Origin: Trema orientale
Taxonomy: Eukaryota > Streptophyta > Magnoliopsida > Rosales > Cannabaceae
DNA: 64,000 nucleotides
NCBI GenBank assembly: GCA_002914845.1
Contig: JXTC01000136.1
Coordinates: 440,663 to 504,662, forward strand
Direction of reading: 5' to 3'
The notes under the pieces were generated by a model, which was given only the letters and a program-made list of their open reading frames with translations, ran no database searches and was not told the DNA's origin. How positions within the stretch are numbered: the stretch's first letter is position 1; each line of letters starts with the position of its first letter. Positions 1 to 10,993 of this stretch are shown one piece after another. The translations under genes were made by a program, and so were the position numbers.

Positions 1-1740
1 ACATGAGGGTTCATATTTATCTTTGGATGTCTTTTTTTATTTGGACGAAAATACCCTTCCTTTCATTTGTCGCTTACTTAGAGAGTGTGTTTAATTTTGG
101 AATCGGGGTAATCAAAGTTTGGACCAAATGGGTAACTGTTTTAAGTTTCGAATCAAGATAATCGAAGTTTGGACCAAATGGGTAACTATATCAGGAAAGT
201 CCATGTCTTTATTAAGCTAAAATTTTATTTAATGAGGGTGGGGGCCTTACCTTTTAGGAACATGACAAATGACAAGTTCAAATGCTCAAGAAGGGATGTT
301 TTCAACTCAGTGTGGTGTTTCCTGAAGAGACTGTTCAATAGTGTTTTTAGTTAATTAAAAAAGTAATTAATTGTGCAAATTGAGTAAAAAGAAATAAAAA
401 ATAATAATTGGTTAAGGAATTAAACATAGCGATATGTTGATTACGAGAGTGACAACTTTTGTTGACCGTAACATGATTGAAGGCCAAACTAAAGTTTGTA
501 CGACTTTTGAGGCATTAAAATTAGTTTTTATTAGAACATAATGAATCTTTATATACCAAAAGCCAACGCGAATCTAGTGTGCTTATTCATATGCTAACTT
601 ATCTTATTGCTCAACAAAAGCCGGTTTTGTTAATTTGGTATAAATATTCTTCCCAATTATTCCATTGGCATATATATATATATATATACTTGCCTTTTTC
701 TTTGGAACTAATCCTATCAAGAAGCATTAATTTGTTTTATAAACCTATAGACCAATAAATACATAATCATGTGTATAGTACATGGTATTAAGAGAAGGAT
801 GTAGATGTGAATATAGGAGAAGGAAAGGGGTAAAAGGGGGAAAAGGAGAAAGATGATTAAAGAAAGGGAGTCGTCTCAATCGTTGAAAAGGGCAAGCTGG
901 AGATTCGTGGATCATGTGAGAACTCTAACAAACTACCGCGTGATCTAAACTCCACTTTGCAGGATTCCCCACCCTTTCGTCAAAAAAAAAAAAAAGGGGA
1001 TTCCCCACCCTCCTCCCCAACTGTACTATTCTATACATTTTCTTTTTAATATTATTTTGGATTAAATTGTTAGCAGAAGATATAGGATATACCAATTATT
1101 AATCATGATATTAGCATAAATTTGTGTATTCAAAATTCGATTTTGAGTGATATAGTATATTGAGACTTACATTGTAATATTAATTTTAATCACTGTGAAT
1201 AATTCCATTCTTTTTCCAACTTAATTAAGTACGGTCTTCAAATTTATTAGTAAAATCAACATTGTTCTCATTTCTAAGTTGATTAGTGTTCTTTTTTTTC
1301 GCCGGTGTGATTGCTTACAAAACTCATCTTAATATAAAGAACCTAGGTTCAAATCCCTACTCCCTATTTTTCAAACACAAAAAAAATAATAATCATAATA
1401 ATAATCCCTCCTCCCTAAGTGAGTAAAAAAAAATATAAGATGATAATTATAAGATGCTGTCACAATTGTTTGGTTGTGTTTGATTCGTTGCATACTGACA
1501 TTTTCTTTCTTTTTTTTTTGAAAAAAAAAATTTGTTCTAGTTGCAAATTTATTACCAAATAATAATAATAATAATTGGTCATGCATATCCGTACTTTGGT
1601 TTCACACAAAGTTGTGCGAAAACATGAGATAATAATATACAGCTTTGGAAGTATGGCTGTATGCGGACACAAATATAATCATTAACTTAAAATTCCAATT
1701 TCTTAGTTAAGACTCTCTAAATATATATTCATATATATAT
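1..1740. other. AT-rich intergenic DNA, no gene seen
   Basis: No open frame here has codon structure or homology that I recognise. A degenerate direct repeat of about 50 bp lies near 101-190; both copies contain TTTGGACCAAATGGGTAACT. A short (AT)n tract lies at about 670-690, and GGATTCCCCACCCT is repeated on either side of a poly-A run near 962-1,012. Around 1,290-1,375 a GGTTCAAATCC-like box precedes an A/AAT-rich tail. It could be a decayed SINE, but no convincing A box was found. Confidence 0.6.
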
Positions 1741-1747
1741 ACATGAT

Positions 1748-1998
1748 TGTCAATCTAGTATGTTTTTTTTTTTTTTAACCTATGTGTAGGTATTTTTTTT
1801 TTTAGTCGTTGGATCATCATCTAATAGTGATCCAACGGTTATAATGAAGTGCATGAAAAGATGTGCATCATTAATATTATTTCTCTCTCCTATTTTTTGT
1901 AATAAAAAAATGTGCATGAAAAATTTTCATTGACTAAATTGATACCTATGCATAGGTAAAAAAAAAAAAATACCTATTAGATTGGTTCCCATATATAT
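1748..1998. mobile_element. MITE-like element with ACCTATNNATAGGT box
   Basis: Two inverted ends flank this stretch. The left end reads CAATCTAGTATG, then a T-run and ACCTATGTGTAGGT. The right end reads ACCTATGCATAGGTA, then an A-run and TACCTATTAGATTGG. Next to the left box lies an internal AGTCGTTGGATCA...TGATCCAACGG inverted pair. Related pieces occur near 34,790-34,890, 55,660-55,730 and 63,185-63,240, which marks this as a dispersed family. No coding capacity is visible. An AT microsatellite follows directly, so the target-site duplication cannot be read. The superfamily is unassigned. Confidence 0.5.
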
Positions 1999-3331
1999 AT
2001 ATATATATATGCTCAAATACTATTTGGAACCAATATCAAAGTGTGAAAGTGTTTCGAGAATGATAGCATGATGTCTATAAGAAACAACGAAATTCCTTTT
2101 TGGTTTTTGGTTATTTCATTTAAATATTCTTCATATAGATAATGAGTATATATGAACAATGATCCTTTATAGGATATAATAAAAACTAGAAACATGTCTA
2201 CCTTGTCTTAATTTTAGATAATTTTTAGTGGGCACAAATTAACATCTTGCATCAAAAACACTTGACGTGCATTAATTTAGAGAGATTCACTGACACAATG
2301 GTTTTCTTTTTTTTTTGGCCTTGCAGTTAAATTGACACAATTGTTGTATTGATTTAAACAAGAGCTGAAATCTATGCAGTGACAGAAATTTGCATAATAT
2401 ATCCAAGAAGAGGATGACCAAAACTGCCATGGTTTTTTTGCTTTAGTCTGACAAAAGCCACTTTTATTTGTACCTTTCCAAACATATAAGAAGGTTTATT
2501 GGAGGAGATACTGTAGTCCTTACTTTGAGCTATGGGAATGGCCTTGGAGTTATACAAATTTTTATGGCCTTTTCATCTACCAATCAAATTTAGGTTTAGC
2601 TTTGTCGCCATTCCACAACATGGTTGGTTCGCATGCATGGACTCTTGTGTTCTGTCTTGGGCCTAATTAACTAAGAATAATAATAAATATACGGGGATAG
2701 CTGAAAAAAAAAAAAAAAGAAACACTGAAATTTAGATGTTCTGTAATTTAAAACTTAAAGTTTGGATTCTATAAAATAATATTCTGAGAATAAGAATTTC
2801 TGAAAATTAATACCATGTATTGACCTTTTGAATAATTTTAACTGATAAAATACAATAATATCCTCAAAATTAAGATGAATAATATGGATTAATCTAGTTT
2901 TAAGAAAAGATATTATAGTTCGTTCCTAAAATTGGTCAAAAAATTTATCTAGGGTATTAATTTTTAAAAATTCTTAATCTCATAGTATTATTTTGTAGAG
3001 TCCAAATTTTAGGGTTTAAATTGCAGAACACCCAAACTTCAGAGTATTTTTTTGCAGATATCCCTAAATATATGATATATGTATATACTCAATACTTCGC
3101 AGGCAGACTAGTATTCTCTAGTAGTAAACCAACGAGTTTTAAAAACGATCTCAAAGATGGAGACGTACACTTTGTACACGTTATTGTGGGTTTGAAACGT
3201 TTTTACTCCGTTGATTGAGTAATGAGTATATATAAGGCAATGATCTACTTCGTGAAAATTTCATATATCACGCACCAGGTACAACATTTATATATTTGAG
3301 AATATTTGGCTACACTATTTTCTACGTACCC

Positions 3332-3363
<32 letters not shown>

Positions 3364-3850
3364 TTTTTCGATTTTGGGTAGGAAAAATTAAACTCTATAC
3401 CTTAATATTGGAGGCAGTTGTAGTTGTCAATCAAACTAAATATGTGACTACTCCTTATGATTCTTTTATTCACAAGGAAAAGAAGAAAAAATAAGATCAT
3501 TATTTGTATATTAAATGAAAAGGAAAAGGAAAAGGTGAAAAATGCTCTATAAATTATAAAGGTTTACAACTGAATTTAAGATTTTAATTAGTTATATTTA
3601 TAAATTACTTTGTTTCTTGCATTCTGAGCTTATTGGTAACTATATTCAATCTCTATTTGTTCTTTAGCATGGAAAGAATTCATTTTCAATTTTCAAATTC
3701 GTGACCAACAGTTTCTTCTTCTTTCATTTTTGGCAAAAAAATGCCCATCTCCCACGCTTGAGCATATAATAAATGGCCTTTGTTTTTACACTTATCTCCA
3801 TGTTTTCATCTTTATAGCAACATGACCAATTTTATTAATTTTTATACCAA
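1999..3850. other. AT-rich intergenic DNA, no gene seen
   Basis: This stretch contains poly-A/T tracts and (AT)n microsatellites near 1,991-2,010 and 3,330-3,355. Around 2,720-3,060, phrases about losing or regaining 'aattttagggtttaaatt' type sequence recur in both orientations, which suggests a degenerate inverted repeat. I see no supported gene. Confidence 0.5.
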
Positions 3851-4396
3851 GGCCCTATTTGGTGGGTCGAATTAAGTCTTGGAACTTTGTCCAGTCCTAT
3901 GTTTGAGCTCAAAGGGGGATTAGACAAAAGAGTCCGGTCCTCCTTTTAGTCTCCTTCCTATGAGACTAAATTATCCCAACGAGATTGGGTTAATTTAGTC
4001 CTAAGCTTAAGGGACATGTTTTTTTTTTTAATAATTTTTTTAACTAATATAAATATATAAATATTAATTAAATTATAATTTTTATTTTTTAACTAAAAAA
4101 TATATTTTATTTTTATATACCTATTTTTTATAAATAAATTGAAATCATATTATTTTATTTAATCATCATTTGAATTTATCTTTACTAGTTTTGGAAATAT
4201 TTATTTATTTATTTATAAATAAAATATAATTAGAACTACATGAAAAAAAAAATGTTTTATTTACTTTGTTTTAGTCCTGTGTTGCACCAAACACAGTATA
4301 GTACTAAATAACACTATTCAATCCAATCCAATCCAATCTCATTTAATATTCTAATCCAATCTAATCCAATCATGCGTGCCAAACGAGTATACAAGA
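3851..4396. mobile_element. Degenerate MITE-like element (TTTGG/CCAAA ends)
   Basis: The left end begins GGCCCTATTTGGTGGGTCGA and the right end finishes GCGTGCCAAACGAGTA. These are imperfect inverted ends of the kind seen in many plant hAT or PIF/Harbinger MITEs. The interior is extremely AT-rich. Near the right end there is a short run of CAATC/CAATCC repeats at about 4,318-4,372. No clean target-site duplication is visible, so the boundaries are approximate. Confidence 0.4.
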
Positions 4397-4559
4397 CAGT
4401 AAAAATATCTTATCAGTAAATCAGTTTTATATGATTTTGTTAATTTTAATACCAAGTACATATAAGACAATAAATATATTCATATCAGTAAATCGGTTTT
4501 ATTTTAATGCAAATCAGTTCTTATACTGGGTATGTATGATATATCTAATATAGTAAAAT

Positions 4560-4561
<2 letters not shown>

Positions 4562-4609
<48 letters not shown>
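4562..4609. repeat. (AT)24 microsatellite
   Basis: An uninterrupted AT dinucleotide run of about 48 bp, one of several long AT tracts in the window. Confidence 0.95.
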
Positions 4610-4612
<3 letters not shown>

Positions 4613-4899
4613 TTTGGAACTAATAACCTTAGCCATTTTGCTATAAAAGTCTTTATTTTTATAAAAACGCCGTTTATATCAGAAATTCAGATTTGAGTAA
4701 CTCAGTTTATACTAATATATACGAGTTCTTATACTGAATAAATCTGAAATCAGATAAGTGAAACTAATATATTGCCCAAGAGCCTCCTCTCAATTCCTAT
4801 AAGTTAATGGGCCAGACATGCTATATTTTTAGGGGGTTTTTAACACTTTTACTTATAAAAACACAAAAGAATTACAAAAATACAGATGTCAAGGCTTTT

Positions 4900-5122
4900 T
4901 TTTTTTCCAATATCTGTACGAATTTTATTAGAAAAATTTCACTTTTTAAATTTTTTTTTGGGGAAAAATACCATTTTTAAAATGGAACTAGTTACCAGTT
5001 TCTGAAAATTAGTTATCGGTTATCAGTTATAAATACTTTTGGTTACTAGTTATCAATTTCTAGAAACTAATTACTATTTTAAAAATGATATTTTTCTAAT
5101 AAAAATCGTACCAGATGTAAAA
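4900..5122. mobile_element. Foldback element with GTTAC-rich loop
   Basis: The left arm, from about 4,911, reads ATCTGTACGAATTTTATTAG then AAAAATTTCACTTTTTAAA. It is matched in inverted orientation at about 5,070-5,118 by AAAAATGATATTTTTC and TAATAAAAATCGTACCAGAT. Between the arms lie several GGTTAC/GTTAT-type words (4,988-5,060). The same combination of arms ending in AAAAATGATATTTTTC with a loop of GTTAC words recurs near 61,830-62,030 and, in a larger form, near 60,490-60,950. No transposase is present. The ends are estimated by eye. Confidence 0.45.
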
Positions 5123-5541
5123 AACACAGTCCATTCATATTTTTCATTTTTTTTTTCTAAATGCCGTACAAGACCTAATTTTCACTATTTTTGGGTTGTC
5201 TTGAGCCCACCTTGAATGGACTAAGCTTTTCCTTTTAAGAAAATGAGATGGGTAGGACTTAGTTTGGGCCATAAGTGATTTTTCTTTTTTTTTTTTGTAA
5301 ATGTTTTTGAAAATTAAATTTTAGAAATGTCAAGAACATTTTGATTTACAGTCAAGACTTCTTGATATTTATAGTCAAGGATGCTTTGACCAATAATCAA
5401 GAGCTTTTTTAGAAGCTATTGCTATTTACTATAAAAATATCATTTTAAAAAAAATTCCCAAACTAGTCCTACTCATATCCATTTCTCCTTCCTTGGACGT
5501 GGCTTTTATATGAAAGGGCTAGCAGCTAGCTGTGGAGTCTT

Positions 5542-6088
5542 ATTGGGTTAATGATATTAATTACCTCTGAATTATACCTGTTGTACCAATTTGTCCCTTA
5601 AATTTTTAACTTACATAGTAATAGTCTTTGAATTATGAAACTGTTGGAAGAATGATCATTTTGTCACAAACCATTAAATATTTAATAGAGATAAGTCATT
5701 AGAGAGCATACGGGTAACTTTGGTCAAGAATGAGATTCTGAAAATTTGAACTTACATTGTAGACTACCAAGACTTATGCAGTTACTGCAGCAATGATCTT
5801 TTTATTTCCCACAAACTATTAAATTTTTAATAGAAATGAATCATGTGCAAAATGCACAATTTAGTAATTATAGCTAAAAAGAGATTCTAACTCAAAAAAG
5901 TAAATAATGTCTAATTCTACGCTTTGTCTATGATTATTTTCTGTTAAAAAAACTAACAGCTTGTGATAAAGGAGCTATTGCAGTAACAATTGCATAATTT
6001 ATGGACTATTACTATATAAGTTGAAAATTCGAGAGACAAAGTAATTTAATAAGTATAATTTAGAAACCATTACTATATATAACCCAAT
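5542..6088. mobile_element. Foldback/MITE element with ~150-bp diverged TIRs
   Basis: The first ~150 bp, starting ATTGGGTTAATGATATT, are matched in inverted orientation by the last ~150 bp, ending TATATATAACCCAAT. Shared blocks include CTGAATTATAC / GTATAATTTAG, AACTTACATAGTAATAGTC / GACTATTACTATATAAGTT and the TAATAG / CTATTA region. The arms look roughly three-quarters identical. A 3-bp CTT flanks both ends but could be chance. There is no open frame. Long diverged TIRs fit a Mutator-type or other foldback MITE. Confidence 0.5.
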
Positions 6089-7348
6089 CTTACGAGAAGC
6101 GGAAAGAGAAAATTAGACTCGAATCCCAAACCGACCATTTCCACATGTAGACCAACTTGTAAGGATCATTTATGTGTTCACCATTCAATTATAAACTTCT
6201 AATCTCCGCTAGTTATGAGAACATTTAATTAAGCACGCTCGGTTTTCAGTCCTCTCATTTCGAATTCTCTGTATAGTAGTTGTGATCATTAAGAAAAAAA
6301 GTGATTAGTGAAAGTGAAATTTCGAACAAATTAATAATTTCTTTATGGGCTAAAATAATAGCATGAAAAGATATGTTGTCGGATAGGAAAGAATACGAAG
6401 ATTAGTATTGATTTCCCATTGGAATTAATGGCCACAATATAGGATACTCTATTAGTCTTAGCCGTAGGGGGTCTTATCTACACTAACCCCACTTGATTGT
6501 ATTGTATCAATGTTTACACTTTTCTTTGAAGTGAAAATAAAAAATAAGAGAGAGAATTAAGGGCATGATAAAATTAAAGAAGAAAAGAAAATTAAAGGCA
6601 TTTATTAGTTTGATTGAATTACACATGCTGTCCTTGTACGTCGAAAATCTGTCCATATATACATGCACCACTCCACGTTTAGTTGTTGTTGATTTTATTA
6701 TTATTTTTAATTATAAATAGTTCCTATTTATAAAACTTCAAAATTACGATCTGTGCGCAATTTAGACAAACATATCTATATGAAATTTTGTACAACTTGT
6801 ACAAATGTACCTAGTGCCATAAAATGGATAGCAAGAAAGTTAATTACGAGTATACAAGAGCAATTTAAATGTATTTATAGAAGGAAAAACTCAAATAGTG
6901 ATTCTTCTGGGAAAAAAAAAAAAAAAACTATCGAAGTATAAGCATCCCTGTTACAGATTTAACAATATTATGTTTTAAATAATGAATTTATTATGTTTAA
7001 ATAAAAATCTCAAAAACTTAGCAACTTCACTATATACAGATATGTTAAAATACCTTTCAAAAAAAAAAAGATATGTTAAAATAAAACGTATTTGTACTTG
7101 TGTGAAACAATGATTAATATATGGAACCCAAAGAAGTATTAATATATACATAATTCAGAGACTTATTATATGGAACCCATTTGTTCACTTTCCTTCTTCT
7201 AAGAATAAGATAAGTAATCATTTCAAGTTAAAGTTAGTAATTCTAACTAGCTATAGTTAAGAAGGATATAAAATACATGAACCTCCAATAGATTTTGTTC
7301 TTTTATTATTATTATTATTATTATTATACATAAACCTCGATTTTGTTC

Positions 7349-7391
<43 letters not shown>

Positions 7392-8316
7392 ATGGCGTTT
7401 TCTAATAAATACAATCAATATAACTCGCAAATTAAATTTTGTGACAAAAATTCTCCACTGTGTAAGTTCAAATTACAGAAAAAACACCTAAAAATGCCAA
7501 ACACTCTTGCTAAAAATAAGTGCAAATATCTAAATACAATAATTATTATAACAAAATGTCATAAAGTAACCTTTTGTTTCATAATTCTTTTTACCAAACC
7601 TCCATGTGTTTTAAAAAATATAGGAGAACCCATTTGAGTTTGATTTTTTTATTATAAAAAGCATTATAATTTAACTGTTTTTAAAATTCGACCTCTTTAT
7701 ATGATTAAAATTAGGAAAATTGATAGAAACAAACAAAATTATCTTTTAAAGCATTGTCTATATTAGTTTTCAAATAACATTTCGGTTCTTCAAATAATTT
7801 CATAAGTGATAAAATAGTTTTTAAATAACTATTTGTGTATCCAAATACAAATCCACTAAGTGTAAAATTTTGTATTTCTTATTAATTTTTGCAATTTAGT
7901 TTATATGAGAAGCTCGGATTTCAAAAAATAGTCAAATCACCACACTTTTCGTAATAATAAATCAAATTTTCTCTTAAAATATATGGACCCATGTTTGAGT
8001 GTCTACATATGCAAGTAGATAGACCCACGTCCGAGTAGATGGACCAAATCTGAGCTGCTACATGTCTGAGTAGATAGATGGGTCTGTGTTCAAGTGGATA
8101 GGTCCAATGGTCCATGTCTAAATGACTACTTGTGATACTATATATTTAGATGGTGTTTGAATTAATGACCGGATATGCTGCGAGTTCGAGTAGTGACCAA
8201 CCGCCTGCATATATGGTTGGCTTCTTTTCAAATAGACATTCTGTGTTTGACCAAATTATTTGTCTAACTATAATACTAGTTTTCAATATATCAGGCCAAA
8301 TTTTGTTCAAAAAAAG

Positions 8317-8365
<49 letters not shown>

Positions 8366-8682
8366 TATATCAGGCCAAAACGAGATAACCAATTATATAA
8401 ATGTCTGGCTGACTAAAAGTAGCCAACGATAAATCACATTGGCCTAGCGAACAACTAATTAAGGAAGTTACCCATATTTGACCTCTCCAATTAAGGTAAC
8501 TACTACTTGCATATACCCACAAAATCAAGAATATGGATTATTTAAGAGGACTTATTTGGTAATCATTTATTTAAACGGCTTTTTGTTTTTTTATTCAAAA
8601 AAATAAAGTTACTTTTTTTTTAATCTCCTCACCCCTTTTTAATTATTTATTTATTTATAAAAATATTCTCTTATGAATTAAC
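6089..8682. other. AT-rich intergenic DNA with microsatellites
   Basis: Two ATT/TTA trinucleotide arrays (about 7,302-7,328 and 7,352-7,389) each follow GATTTTGTTC, so the flank and the array are duplicated together. A (AT)22 tract lies at 8,319-8,362. Around 7,980-8,115 there is a set of short words about GGACCCATGT/GAGTAGATAG in loose tandem order. I see no supported gene. Confidence 0.5.
8678..8682. other. Target-site duplication TTAAC (left)
   Basis: TTAAC immediately precedes the TG of the left LTR, and the same five bases follow the CA of the right LTR at 12,677-12,681. A 5-bp duplication is the hallmark of LTR-retrotransposon integration and fixes the element's ends. Confidence 0.85.
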
Positions 8683-9040
8683 TGTAACGTTTTTAACGTT
8701 AATGTAACGTTTTTAACGTTACTATTATGATGGTGCAACGGAAGAAACAGTAAATGGCCTTTGATGGCCATTGTTGCAGCAGAGTGGTAACCGGTTTCAG
8801 TTACGAAACTGAAATTCAGAGGTTCTTGATGGAGAACCTCTATAAATAGCATTTTGGGTCCTTTCACTGCTTACATTTTTGAGACATACACCATCACTCT
8901 CAGTGAGCAAGTGTGAGAAACGGTGCAATCGGATTCTTCCGCGATTTTCCTCTGTTTTTCAATGGCTGGAGGTTAGTCAAGGTCATTGTTTATATGTTTC
9001 AATGATATTAGAAACATGTTTAGATCATTGTTTACTTTCA
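8683..9040 (+). repeat. Left LTR of the Copia element (358 bp)
   Basis: Begins with two near-tandem 20-bp copies of TGTAACGTTTTTAACGTTAA and ends TTTACTTTCA. It holds a TATA box (8,841-8,848). Directly upstream of that is a hairpin, GAGGTTCT...AGAACCTC (8,819-8,840), with a second perfect hairpin a little further 5' (TTTCAGTT/AACTGAAA). The R/U5 boundary cannot be read from sequence. Confidence 0.92.
8841..8848 (+). promoter_or_regulatory. TATA box of the left LTR
   Basis: TATAAATA lies 158 bp into the LTR, directly 3' of the GAGGTTCT/AGAACCTC hairpin. The same motif is at the identical offset in the right LTR (12,477-12,484). This is the expected start point for the retroelement's genomic transcript. 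Confidence 0.75.
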
Positions 9041-9042
9041 TT

Positions 9043-9055
9043 TGGTATCAGAGCC
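9043..9055 (+). other. Primer binding site (initiator Met-tRNA)
   Basis: TGGTATCAGAGCC begins 3 bases after the left LTR. This is the standard plant Copia primer site, complementary to the 3' end of initiator Met-tRNA, and it confirms a + strand element. Confidence 0.9.
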
Positions 9056-9320
9056 ACATTAAAATACCTCTGCCTTGTTGAGTTACGATTTCTGGAAAAA
9101 TACCCGAAAATTTTTTTTTTTTTTTAAATCCTAGTTTCTTTTTGGGAATTTTTTGATGAAAACTGAGGTTAGAAATCATTAGGTAACTGATTTTCTAACA
9201 ATTCTATAATTTCAAACGTTAAAATCGGTGTCCGGAGAGCTAAAAATCAGTCGGGTCGAAACTGGGTCCGAAACAGGTCGAAAACGGGTCAAAAGACCCG
9301 GCTGAAGGTTGAAGACGATG

Positions 9321-9575
9321 AAAAACGACATGTCGTTTTTCTATTTTCGTCTCTGTCGTTTTTGGAAACGACATGTCGTTTTCTGTAGCTTCAAAAAACG
9401 ACATGTCGTTTATCTTGAGATATTCAGTCGTCGTTTTCTTAAAACGACTTGTCGTTTTTTCTCTGTTAGCTTCAAACGACTTGTCGTTTTTATACAGCAA
9501 AACGCGGCTCTTCGATTAGAAAACGACACGTCGTTTCTGGGCACCAGTCGTTAGGCAAAAATGACACGTCGTTTC
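9321..9575 (+). repeat. Cluster of seven ACGACNNGTCGT palindromes in the retroelement leader
   Basis: Perfect palindromes lie at 9,321-9,340 (AAAAACGACATGTCGTTTTT), 9,366-9,381, 9,396-9,411 and 9,521-9,536 (CACG core). Near-palindromes with a CTTG core lie at 9,441-9,458 and 9,474-9,489. A seventh copy is at about 9,559-9,573. The last two units share the following GTTTCTGGGCACCA, so they arose by duplication. Open frames across this stretch are a by-product of the repeats. The role is unknown; a transcription-factor or RNA structural function is possible. Confidence 0.85.
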
Positions 9576-10398
9576 TGGGCACCAATTTTTTCAAAAAAAA
9601 AAAAAAAGGGATTTTTCCAGAATTTTAATATTCGGTTTTTGTGAGAATTTGTCATAATTTCAATACTTTGTGTTAATTTCATTAATGTTTGGTACTTAAT
9701 AATAATATTCTTATCTTTAGTATTTAATGAATATTATTTTGTGAAACTTAATTTCATTAATGAAATTTTTATGATATTGGCATATTTATAAAATTTCATT
9801 CTGAATATTTTATGTGCTTAAATTTATGAATATGTATGTATAATTTTGTTATATGCATGCAATATTTGTTTAAGCTATTTCAGCACATAAATAATTAATT
9901 GTTGAGAATTTTTATCATGTTGCTCAAATTAAGTTTATACATTAAAATATGTATATATATATGCAAATATTTTTCATGCTTATGGAATTGAATTATTTTG
10001 TGTATAAAATCATATTAGTGTATAATATTTATGTTTTAATTATGTAATTTATGTTTATTTTTATGGAAATTTTGTTTTACAAATTGTAACATATCCTTTA
10101 GCTTAGATATTGTTAGAATTTGTGGAATTTTGGTTTATTATCATAAAAACTTGATTTTATACATAAAACTTTAGTTAAGTGCCTATTTTTAGCTCATTAA
10201 GACTTGTAAAATGTACACTAAATAAATTTAGATAATTATTTAGATGAACAATTAGGTTATGAATAATTCATAAACAATTATGTGGTTGACATGAGAAAGC
10301 ATGAGCTGAGGAAGTTCCACACAAACTAGTTCTGAATAAGCCATTGTGCCACTAGTTTCCTGGGAACGCTACTCTGTCTAAGGAATTGGTTTTTAGTG

Positions 10399-10444
10399 AG
10401 GCAATGCCCAACCAATATCCTGGGAGTATTCTTGGTAAATGCCT
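10399..10444 (+). other. Leader stem-loop with CCTGGG loop
   Basis: AGGCA (10,399-10,403) pairs with TGCCT (10,440-10,444) and ACCAA (10,411-10,415) pairs with TTGGT (10,432-10,436). This presents CCTGGG (10,419-10,424) in the loop. A second CCTGGG lies about 60 bp upstream near 10,360. It is predicted by eye only, in the untranslated leader of the Copia element. Confidence 0.5.
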
Positions 10445-10632
10445 ATCACGATACTGCATAATTGTTCTTAGGCATTAAGTAGAAACTGGAACATAATATA
10501 ATAAATGTCTAGTGGTCAATATAATTTTAGTTAATTAAAGAGTAGCCACAGTATTTTTTAATTAATTAAAATTATATATTAAGTTTAAAATCACATAAAG
10601 AATAAGACATAAAATTGTAATTAATTATACTT

Positions 10633-10672
10633 AATATAATAAAGTTTATCCCACAGGAAATTTTATTATATT
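10633..10672 (+). other. Leader hairpin 1, CCCACAGG loop
   Basis: A 15-bp stem pairs 10,633-10,647 with 10,658-10,672, with one G-U wobble. The loop is ATCCCACAGG. It is the first of three hairpins with the same CCCACAGG loop in the retroelement leader, about 320 bp before the gag start codon. Confidence 0.7.
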
Positions 10673-10706
10673 CATATAATTAACTAGGATAAAATACCAT
10701 ATTATT

Positions 10707-10734
10707 TTCATAATTTACCCACAGGAATTATGAA
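10707..10734 (+). other. Leader hairpin 2, CCCACAGG loop
   Basis: TTCATAATT (10,707-10,715) pairs perfectly with AATTATGAA (10,726-10,734). The loop is TACCCACAGG. The stem sequence differs from hairpins 1 and 3 while the loop is kept. Confidence 0.7.
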
Positions 10735-10843
10735 TTAGTACATAATCTGGTAGTTTTGTCATTGAGGATAGAATATCAAATTATTTCCTAAGTACCCATT
10801 AAGTAAATAATTTGACTTTTCTATCATAAAGATGAGATAATCT

Positions 10844-10873
10844 ATAAAAATTTAGCCCACAGGCAATTTTTAT
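10844..10873 (+). other. Leader hairpin 3, CCCACAGG loop
   Basis: ATAAAAATT (10,844-10,852) pairs with AATTTTTAT (10,865-10,873) around TAGCCCACAGGC. The stem can extend by about four more pairs (ATCT/AGAT) if one base is bulged. It ends about 120 bp before the gag ATG. Confidence 0.68.
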
Positions 10874-10993
10874 TAGATAGAATTTTGTGCATGTTTACAT
10901 TGGTAACACATGCAATTAAGTTATATAGGCCTCAAATTCTAATATAAGTCTTTTGAACTTTTTACAGTATCTCAACCTGCTAGTTACACTGAT

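Noticed and set aside
1290-1400. tRNA-like B box (GGTTCAAATCC) with A-rich tail, possible SINE
   Set aside because: No convincing A box at the right distance and no cloverleaf; evidence too weak to list as a gene or SINE.
7392-7637. 81-codon plus-strand frame after the ATT array
   Set aside because: Lys/Asn/Ile-rich chance frame, no recognisable motif.
9240-9554. Open frames on both strands across the Copia leader
   Set aside because: They are produced by the repeated palindrome (FKKTTTE / KNDMSF-type repeats) and lie in the untranslated leader; no domain.
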